49,965 nucleotides of DNA. It comes from CAXGTL01 sp964012725. GTDB taxonomy: Archaea > Nanobdellota > Nanobdellia > Woesearchaeales > CAXGTL01. The notes under the pieces are model-generated. The model ran no database searches. It was given only the letters and a program-made list of their open reading frames with translations, and was not told the DNA's origin. This document shows, in pieces, positions 43,899 through 49,965 of the stretch. Location: contig CAXGTL010000004.1 in NCBI GenBank assembly GCA_964012725.1, positions 1 to 49,965 on the forward strand, in the 5' to 3' direction. Position 1 is the stretch's first letter, and each line of letters starts with the position of its first letter. A program made the translations under genes and the position numbers.

Positions 43899-44339
43899 AT
43901 GAAAAAAAGAGGACTTTTTACTAAAAAAGCGACTACTTACTTAGTGTATTTTGTCATGTTTGAAATATTCCTAATTGGGGTTGTTGCTTTAGGTTTAGGT
44001 TCGTTTCTTGTTTCAGTAAAAGAAAATACAGCTCTTGAAAGAAATTATTTATCCAGAGATCTTGCTTTAACAACAACTGTGATTGGTTTTTCTCCATCAG
44101 AAATAGATTATATTTACGAAACTCCTAAATTTCCTTTGACTCAATTTAATTATGAATGGAATAATAATGAAGTTTTGATTTATAAAACCGATTCATACAA
44201 AACTAATTTTCAATATATGTCAAAAAATATAATAAAAGATCCTAAATTAATTTATCCTGAAAAAATTATAATACAAAAACAAATAATAGAAAATGATAAA
44301 ACAAAAGAAATAGAAGAAAAATTAATTATAAAAAAATGA
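43899..44339 (+). CDS. Pilin-like membrane-anchored protein, first of a four-gene overlapping set
   Basis: A 146-residue protein: leader MKKRGLFTKKAT, one helix (YLVYFVMFEIFLIGVVALGLGSF), then a short outer domain rich in Asn and Ile. A TATA-like TATATATAAATAA lies about 27 bases upstream. Its stop overlaps the next gene's start by four bases. Family unknown. Confidence 0.7.
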   Translation: MKKRGLFTKKATTYLVYFVMFEIFLIGVVALGLGSFLVSVKENTALERNYLSRDLALTTTVIGFSPSEIDYIYETPKFPLTQFNYEWNNNEVLIYKTDSYKTNFQYMSKNIIKDPKLIYPEKIIIQKQIIENDKTKEIEEKLIIKK

Positions 44340-44938
44340 AAAACAAAAAGTCACAAATAACACAACTTGTAATGTATTATATTCCTAGAATTTTCTTCAC
44401 CATTATAGTCTTATTTTCAGTTATAACTTTAATTAGAGGATATATTGTAACACAAGTAGATATTCAACAAGCTGAAGCAGAAATTTATGCACAATCAGTA
44501 CTTTTTTCAAAACATGGAATCTCATATTACAATCCAAATCTTAACAAAGTAAATCTTGGAATCTTTGATATATCAGATTTAAAACAGCTTGAAACAAACA
44601 TGAATGAAAACCTCTTTTTTGGAGAAAAATATGATAAAAAGATTAACAGATTTGCTGCAAAGATTACTTATTATTTTGATGATTTGGAAGATATAGGAAA
44701 AGACAAGAATACGCCAGACAAAGATAAAACAACAAAAGAAAAAACAAAAAAACAGGAAATCCATAAAAAATCAATTTATTATAGAGAACAATTTTATAAT
44801 TTATTAAAACCAACATCAGGAATTAGTGGTTCTGGCGGATCTTATTTAATAACAAAAAACATTAATGCTCCATTAAAATATAATAATAATTTATATTCAG
44901 GAAAAATTAAACTAGAGGTATTAGTACCAAATGAATAA
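44336..44938 (+). CDS. Pilin-like membrane-anchored protein, second of the set
   Basis: A 200-residue protein: leader MKNKKSQ, helix (LVMYYIPRIFFTIIVLFSVITLI), an outer domain with a Lys/Asp-rich linker (about 122-145, KDKNTPDKDKTTKEK) and a Gly/Ser turn (GISGSGGSY). Overlaps both neighbours (four and eight bases), so the four proteins are probably made together in fixed ratio. Family unknown. Confidence 0.7.
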   Translation: MKNKKSQITQLVMYYIPRIFFTIIVLFSVITLIRGYIVTQVDIQQAEAEIYAQSVLFSKHGISYYNPNLNKVNLGIFDISDLKQLETNMNENLFFGEKYDKKINRFAAKITYYFDDLEDIGKDKNTPDKDKTTKEKTKKQEIHKKSIYYREQFYNLLKPTSGISGSGGSYLITKNINAPLKYNNNLYSGKIKLEVLVPNE

Positions 44939-45599
44939 AATTAATAATAAGAATAAAATCTTTAAAAAAATAAGAAAAAGTAAAAAAGCAACATTAGGAG
45001 ATCCTTTAGTAGATTTTTATTCATATTTAGCATTTATTATAATAATTATCATCTTTTTTCTTTTATTTAATTTTAGAGGTGAAAGAAGAATTGATAAAAT
45101 TTCTAGTGAAGTACAAAATCTTAATACTAACCATTTAACATTAGGATATCTAAGAACCTCTATTGTTTTTGAAGAAAAAGAGATGACAATAGCTGATTTT
45201 ATTGTTAATTTAGAAAAAGAAATAATTGAAATTGAAAAAACTAAAGGTAAAAAATATGTTTGTACTGATTTAGATGATACTAAATCTGAAATGATAAAAG
45301 ATAATAAAAAATGTGACTTTTTAAAGGAAATAACACACAAAATCTCTAAAAAAAATAATATTCCAACATCAGTAAGAATTGCTCATTTATCAGAAGAAGA
45401 AATAAAAGAAATATATAAAAAAAAATATGATCCCCATTATATTTCATTTGTTGGATTGGACAATTTTAACTCAAAATTTGATATTATGATCAATAAATTT
45501 TTTGTAATGGGTAAATGTTATGAACAAAGAATTCCTTTATATAACGAATTTGATAAAAATCAGATAATCATATGGATGTGTCAACATGTTTGGGCATAA
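44931..45599 (+). CDS. Pilin-like membrane-anchored protein, third of the set
   Basis: A 222-residue protein: a leader with RKSKKATLGDPLVDF, one helix (YSYLAFIIIIIIFFLLF), and an outer domain with three cysteine-containing segments (YVCTD, KKCDF, GKCYEQR). GAGGT before the ATG lies inside the previous gene. The last 14 bases overlap the next gene. Family unknown. Confidence 0.7.
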   Translation: MNKINNKNKIFKKIRKSKKATLGDPLVDFYSYLAFIIIIIIFFLLFNFRGERRIDKISSEVQNLNTNHLTLGYLRTSIVFEEKEMTIADFIVNLEKEIIEIEKTKGKKYVCTDLDDTKSEMIKDNKKCDFLKEITHKISKKNNIPTSVRIAHLSEEEIKEIYKKKYDPHYISFVGLDNFNSKFDIMINKFFVMGKCYEQRIPLYNEFDKNQIIIWMCQHVWA

Positions 45600-47457
45600 A
45601 AAAAATAAGAAAGCATTGATTTACAACATTGTACTAGTTTTAATTGCATTCGCAGCACTAACTTCTGCATTGATTATTATAAGTAACAAAGGAGCAAATT
45701 TAGGAGCACAAATTGGTTCAAGACAAGCAAAAATAATACAAACATATCAGGAAGCTGAAAAAACTTTGTATTTTGTTGAAAAACTAACAGAATACTCTTT
45801 ATATACTTCATTTATTGAAATTAATAAAAAAGCAGGATATATAGAAAATTCAGATTGTAAAACCTTTAACAAAGTTAGTCTTTGGACAGAAAAGAAATCG
45901 GAAAAAGAATATCATGATTTAATAAAATGTTTTCCTATAAACGAAGAAGGTAATCCTGAAATCTTTTTCCAACAATTTAATAAATTATTTAAAGAAAATC
46001 TAAACAAATATTTAGAAAATAATAAATTTGAATTAAATAACCATAAAATAGAAATTAAAGAAATAAAATCAGAAGATATAAACAAAAACAAAAATATAAA
46101 ATTACAAATAATAGGTAAAGCCATTCTTCCTATAACTTTAGATTTTGATACAAACATTATAAAACAAGAAAAAGAAATAGGCTCTGTAGAAGAAATAAAA
46201 TATGTTTTTGAAAAATGGCCAGTAAACAATCCTCATCAAGCACTTTTATCATGTCATGGTTCTTATGATACAGAAAGAGGTTTTAATCATGGGATTATAA
46301 TAAAAGAAGATTTTGGAGAACCAACATATCCAGTTGAAAAAGGTAAAGTTTATTCTTTTTATAATAAATGTAAACAAGAAGAACCTTGTCCAGGATCAAA
46401 ATTAGGAAATTATGTTGTGGTTGAGCATGATAAAAAATTGTTTACAATTTATGGAAATCTTTTTGAAGTTGACAATTCAGTTAAAAAAGACAAAGTTATT
46501 GAAAAAACCCAAAGACTTGGATTAACTGGTCAAAATGGATTAAGTTTTATGGTAATTACAAATACAAATGATTTAAGAACAATGACAAATTCAAAAAGTC
46601 CTTTATGTTATTTTGCAAATTCAAGAATTGAAAGTCTAAAATCTTTTGGTGATAGTTGTAAAGTAAAATATCCTGAAGGATTAATTTCAAAAGAAAAATC
46701 TTTAAATCTTGCAAAAGAGTGTGAGGATTTAGGTTATGTTAGAATTACTGATAAAGTAAAAATAAATACAAAAGATGAATCTAAAAATTATTATTCATTT
46801 AAACCATCATTCGATATAATTCTTAATTATAGTCTTGATGATTATAGAACATCTATAGATTTTTCTAATAAAATACTTGAAAACTGCCCAAAAGAACAAG
46901 ATGTTGAAAAATGTATAAAAAAAATAAATAAAAATGATTTTAATGAAATGTTTGAATTAGGAACATGTGACACTGAAGATGAAATTGATAATATTCCAGA
47001 AGATTTTTACAAACAAAGAAAGATAAACCTTTGTTATAGGACAAATACAAGATTTCCATTCCAAGAACAACCAGATATTGATTTTGCCCTTTATATTCCT
47101 GACAAAGTGCCTCCTCCTTGGATAGAAGATCAAGAGCCTGTTGTACAATACAATCCATTGCTTAAAGCTGTTGAAATTGTATGGAATGGTTTAGATATGG
47201 ATACAAAAGATCCAATCAAAGATGTTAAATATTACCACCTTCATAGGTCTGTGGCTCCATTTTATGATACAAGGTTTGCAGAAATAGTTACAACTATTGA
47301 ATCAAAGCCAAAACAAACTTATAATTACAAAGATTATGCTATTAGTCCTGGTATATACCATTATGCAGTTATTGCTGAAGATTTATTTGGTAATAAAAAG
47401 GAAATAGTGCCTGTTTTAGCTATAAAACGAGTTATTGTATCAAATACAATATCTTAA
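45586..47457 (+). CDS. Membrane-anchored protein with degenerate LytM (M23) domain and fibronectin-III-like end
   Basis: A 623-residue protein: leader GHKKNKKA, one helix (YNIVLVLIAFAALTSALIII), a helical region (about 30-200), then an M23/LytM-like fold (about 225-330) recognisable from FNHGIII (H235), PVEKGKVYSF, GNYVVVEHDKKLFTIYGNL and VIEKTQRLGLTGQNGLSF. The catalytic Asp after H235 and the final H-x-H are missing (LSF at 319-321), so it should not cut peptides. Residues about 520-615 look like a fibronectin type III domain. Probably a structural or partner-binding subunit of the surface complex. Confidence 0.75.
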   Translation: MFGHKKNKKALIYNIVLVLIAFAALTSALIIISNKGANLGAQIGSRQAKIIQTYQEAEKTLYFVEKLTEYSLYTSFIEINKKAGYIENSDCKTFNKVSLWTEKKSEKEYHDLIKCFPINEEGNPEIFFQQFNKLFKENLNKYLENNKFELNNHKIEIKEIKSEDINKNKNIKLQIIGKAILPITLDFDTNIIKQEKEIGSVEEIKYVFEKWPVNNPHQALLSCHGSYDTERGFNHGIIIKEDFGEPTYPVEKGKVYSFYNKCKQEEPCPGSKLGNYVVVEHDKKLFTIYGNLFEVDNSVKKDKVIEKTQRLGLTGQNGLSFMVITNTNDLRTMTNSKSPLCYFANSRIESLKSFGDSCKVKYPEGLISKEKSLNLAKECEDLGYVRITDKVKINTKDESKNYYSFKPSFDIILNYSLDDYRTSIDFSNKILENCPKEQDVEKCIKKINKNDFNEMFELGTCDTEDEIDNIPEDFYKQRKINLCYRTNTRFPFQEQPDIDFALYIPDKVPPPWIEDQEPVVQYNPLLKAVEIVWNGLDMDTKDPIKDVKYYHLHRSVAPFYDTRFAEIVTTIESKPKQTYNYKDYAISPGIYHYAVIAEDLFGNKKEIVPVLAIKRVIVSNTIS

Positions 47458-47507
47458 AATAACAGATAACCAAGACTATACTTCTATACATCTAATCCAC
47501 TACAGAA

Positions 47508-47632
47508 AACTATATAAATGCTCTAAAATTACAAAAAAATATCAACTAAACTAAACTAAACTAAAACAGGTAGTTAAAATCGGAGATTTTAAATAGCTCC
47601 AAAATTTCAAAAAATTTTGATAGGTGAAATAA
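47508..47632 (+). promoter_or_regulatory. Long leader of RPA with two hairpins
   Basis: TATA-like CTATATAAA near 47508 predicts an RNA start near 47535 and thus a leader of about 100 bases, unlike the leaderless neighbours. It contains tandem ACTAA repeats (about 47544-47564), stem TTAAAATC-GGA-GATTTTAA (47574-47592), and stem CAAAATTT-CAAA-AAATTTTG (47600-47619) ending just before GGTGA (47623-47627). The second stem could affect ribosome access. Confidence 0.5.
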
Positions 47633-48637
47633 ATGATAAAAATGCCAATAAACCAAATTATTGATAAAATTCAAAAAAGTACAAATCTTTCTGTAGAAGA
47701 TATTAATAAAAAGATTGATGAAAAAATGCAGGCTTTAGCAGGTTATATTTCTAAAGAAGGTGCTGCACACATTGTTGCAAACCAATTAGGTATTAAATTA
47801 TTTGAACAAGTGTCAGGTAAGTTACAAATTAAAAATGTATTGGCTGGTATGAGAAATGTCGAAACTATTGGAAAAGTCCAAAGAGTATTTAATATAACAG
47901 AATTTGATACAGGAGACCATAAAGGAAAAGTTGGTTCATTTATAATTGCAGATGAATCTGGTTCTATACGTGTCACAGCATGGCACAATATGACTGACCA
48001 TTTAAAAAACATGAAAGAAGGAGACATTATTAAAATTAAGTCTGCATATGCAAGGGAAAATAATAATAAAATAGAAGTACATTTAAATGACAATTCTAGT
48101 GTTATTGTTAATCCAGAAGGTGAAACTATTGGCGAAGTTAAAACATTCACATCACATAAAAAGAAAATAATTGATCTTAAGCAAGGAGATGAAAATGTTG
48201 AATTATTAGGTACTATTGTTCAGGTTTATGATCCAAGATTTTATGAAATTTGTCCAGAGTGTAGTAAAAGGGCTAAACCATTTGAAGGAAAGTGTATTTG
48301 TCCAGTTCATGGTGAAGTACAACCAAAGTATGGTTATCTTGTAAACATCCATTTAGATGATGGTTCTGAAACAATACGTGTTACATGCTTTAGAAATCAA
48401 GCATTAAAATTATTAAATATTGATGAACAAAAAATGCTTATTTATAAGGATGATCCAAATACTTTTATTGAAGAGAAAAATAAATTATTAGGTACAATTG
48501 TTAAGTTTATTGGTAGAGTTAAAAAGAATGATATGTTTGATAGGCTAGAATTCAATACAAGCATGGTTTTTATAGATATTAATGTTGACAATGAAATAAA
48601 AGCTTTGGACAAGGAAATTGAACAACTTCAAAAATAA
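47633..48637 (+). CDS. rpa: Replication protein A (single-stranded DNA-binding, OB folds)
   Basis: A 334-residue ssDNA-binding protein. An N-terminal helical segment (about 1-60) is followed by OB fold 1 (about 70-160, VQRVFNITEFDTGDHKGKVGSFIIADESGSIRVTAWHN) and OB fold 2 (about 180-325), which contains a zinc site CPECSKR...CICPVHG. This is the single-chain archaeal RPA plan. GGTGA five bases before the ATG at 47633 supports that start; M3 is an alternative. It is separate from the RPA32-like gene at 8361. Confidence 0.88.
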   Translation: MIKMPINQIIDKIQKSTNLSVEDINKKIDEKMQALAGYISKEGAAHIVANQLGIKLFEQVSGKLQIKNVLAGMRNVETIGKVQRVFNITEFDTGDHKGKVGSFIIADESGSIRVTAWHNMTDHLKNMKEGDIIKIKSAYARENNNKIEVHLNDNSSVIVNPEGETIGEVKTFTSHKKKIIDLKQGDENVELLGTIVQVYDPRFYEICPECSKRAKPFEGKCICPVHGEVQPKYGYLVNIHLDDGSETIRVTCFRNQALKLLNIDEQKMLIYKDDPNTFIEEKNKLLGTIVKFIGRVKKNDMFDRLEFNTSMVFIDINVDNEIKALDKEIEQLQK

Positions 48638-48753
48638 TATTAAGAATAAAAACATAAATAAAGAAATAGGATACCAAAAAACATAATAAATAAACAAATT
48701 AATAATCTAAATAAAATTAAAAAATAAATAAAAAAAAGAATAAAAAAAAGAAA

Positions 48754-49866
48754 TTATTGTTCTTCGTCTTCATAATTAACAACTACATTAGCATTATCTT
48801 TTAATTCTTCAATCAAAGATTCTACTAATGTTGTTTTTTCTTCATTTTCAACAATTTCTATAATTTCTTCTTCAGTTTCTTCAAAACTTAGAACTTTTCC
48901 TTCTGTTTTACCTAAAAACTTGATTAAATGGTATCCATAAGTTGTTTTAACTGGTTCACTTATTTCTCCTACTTTGGTCATACTAAAAGCAGCTTGTTCG
49001 AATTCAGGTACCATTTCGTTTCTACCAAAACTATAAAATCCTTTATTTGTTTCTTTACCAGAGTCTTCAGAATATTCTTCAACTAAGTCATCAAAGTCAT
49101 CTTTATCTGTTCTTTGTTTTATTGCTTGAATTATTGCAAGAGCTTTTTCTTCACTCCTTTCTTCTGAAGAAATTAAGATATGTGATACTTCAACTTTTTC
49201 ACCAACCTTAAATTGATCAAGATTTTCATTATAATAATCTTTAACATCTTCATCTAAAATATCAACATTCATAAATACATTCTCCTCAAGATATTTATCA
49301 ATTGAAATAATTTCTATAATATCTTCTTTAAATTGTTCTAATGTTTGACCAGTTTCTATTAATGCTTTTTCAAATGCTTCATCATCTAAATTATTTGATT
49401 TTTTTATTTCATCCATTTTAGTATTGATTTCTTCATCACTTACACTTATTTTCATATCATCAACTACTTGTAATAAAAGATTCCGATTAATCATATTATT
49501 TAGTATATAAGATTTTGGTGTAAAAGCTTTCGCTACTTCAGGAAGCTTTTCATATTCTTCATCAAGTTCATGCATAGTAATAACTTTGTCACCAATTGTA
49601 GCAGCAACATCATCATCTATATCTCCATTACCAGCTGTTATCAATCCTGTTAAACCTGTACTTTCCATAAACTGATTAGCATAATAAACAGTTTCATCAT
49701 AATAAACTCCTACAAATAAAGCTAATATTAATATAATAATAAAAAATATTCTTCCAAATCTTATTTTCTTTCTTTTTTCTATGTTTTGTTGAGGTTGGTC
49801 AGCACTGGAGCTTCTTGTGCTTGCCATACCTTTATTTTCAGCTTTTATTTCAATATAATCATCCAT
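48754..49866 (-). CDS. Membrane-anchored peptidyl-prolyl isomerase (parvulin, PrsA/SurA-like)
   Basis: A 370-residue foldase acting outside the membrane. A charged cytoplasmic stretch (1-35) is followed by one helix (IRFGRIFFIIILILALFVGV), a SurA-N-like chaperone region (about 85-205, MHELDEEYEKLP...INRNLLLQ) and a parvulin domain (about 218-325: VSHILIS...LVEEYSEDS...KGFYSFGRNEMVPEFEQAAF...GYHLIKF). It probably helps fold exported proteins, such as those of the nearby cluster. GAGGTG precedes the ATG. Confidence 0.9.
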   Translation of the reverse strand: MDDYIEIKAENKGMASTRSSSADQPQQNIEKRKKIRFGRIFFIIILILALFVGVYYDETVYYANQFMESTGLTGLITAGNGDIDDDVAATIGDKVITMHELDEEYEKLPEVAKAFTPKSYILNNMINRNLLLQVVDDMKISVSDEEINTKMDEIKKSNNLDDEAFEKALIETGQTLEQFKEDIIEIISIDKYLEENVFMNVDILDEDVKDYYNENLDQFKVGEKVEVSHILISSEERSEEKALAIIQAIKQRTDKDDFDDLVEEYSEDSGKETNKGFYSFGRNEMVPEFEQAAFSMTKVGEISEPVKTTYGYHLIKFLGKTEGKVLSFEETEEEIIEIVENEEKTTLVESLIEELKDNANVVVNYEDEEQ

Positions 49867-49927
49867 TTTAATACACCTCGTATTATTATTATCATATAAT
49901 TTTTACAATATTATATATAATTTACAT

Positions 49928-49965
49928 ATGGAATTTTTCACACTAAATAAAGCTTTTGCATGTTT
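49928..49965 (+). CDS. Possible start of a further gene, cut by the window end
   Basis: An ATG at 49928 opens a frame MEFFTLNKAF that runs off the window. TATA-like TATATATAA lies only about 15 bases before it and may instead serve the parvulin gene. Too little is visible to judge. Confidence 0.25.
   Translation, partial: MEFFTLNKAFAC

Overview
The window is strongly AT-rich archaeal DNA. Its information-processing genes are all archaeal: Orc1/Cdc6, both subunits of DNA polymerase D, MCM, TBP, aIF2-beta, RadA, archaeal DnaG, topoisomerase VI, RPA, RIO1 and a Dim2/Pno1 KH protein. Many TATA-like boxes lie about 25 bases before an ATG, which suggests leaderless transcripts. Internal genes often carry GGTGAT-type ribosome binding sites. 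A bacterial-type leucyl-tRNA synthetase, a ribose-1,5-bisphosphate isomerase homologue, and many small lysine-lysine-alanine/serine membrane-anchored proteins fit a DPANN archaeon of the Woesearchaeota/Pacearchaeota kind. This placement is inference; there is no rRNA gene in the window.

Layout. 1-6.6 kb: probable replication origin (AT tract plus an ORB-like box), then cdc6 and the two PolD genes. 6.6-9.0 kb: DUF424 and aIF2-beta, a SpoIIM-like membrane protein, and an RPA32-like OB protein. 9-12 kb: MCM and TBP. 12-17.7 kb: a PIN-domain protein, a small unrecognised gene, endonuclease IV, a cation/proton antiporter, a SecB-like small protein, a ribose-1,5-bisphosphate isomerase overlapping a PD-(D/E)XK nuclease, and a basic membrane protein. 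17.8-21.1 kb: a three-gene glycolate/lactate-oxidase-like operon with a split Fe-S subunit, next to a TrmB-type regulator. 21.4-24.5 kb: LeuRS, SRP RNA and a structured RNA. 24.5-28.6 kb: presenilin-type protease, RadA, a small conserved protein, and DnaG. 28.6-34.8 kb: a candidate structured RNA, two unknown proteins, RIO1, Dim2, a second copy of the structured RNA, and Topo VI B and A. 34.9-47.5 kb: an accessory region encoding a dozen or more proteins that share a short basic K-K-[A/S] leader and one N-terminal membrane helix, together with a GspG-like secreted protein, a very large secreted lipase-like protein, and a degenerate LytM/fibronectin-III protein. 47.6-49.9 kb: RPA and a membrane-anchored parvulin foldase.

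How the genes work together. The first half, plus RadA/DnaG/Topo VI/RPA, is an unusually dense set of replication and recombination genes near a probable origin. RIO1 and Dim2 are small-subunit ribosome maturation factors. The 34.9-47.5 kb block looks like a pilin-like cell-surface system; it has no recognisable ATPase, platform protein or prepilin peptidase inside the window, so its machine must be elsewhere or be unconventional.

The best candidates for undescribed biology are: (i) two homologous three-way-junction RNAs at 24.4 and 31.7 kb; (ii) an SRP RNA with a 22-base hairpin inserted beside the SRP54-binding loop; (iii) the surface-protein cluster; (iv) a LeuRS that joins a bacterial body to an archaeal-type C-terminus.
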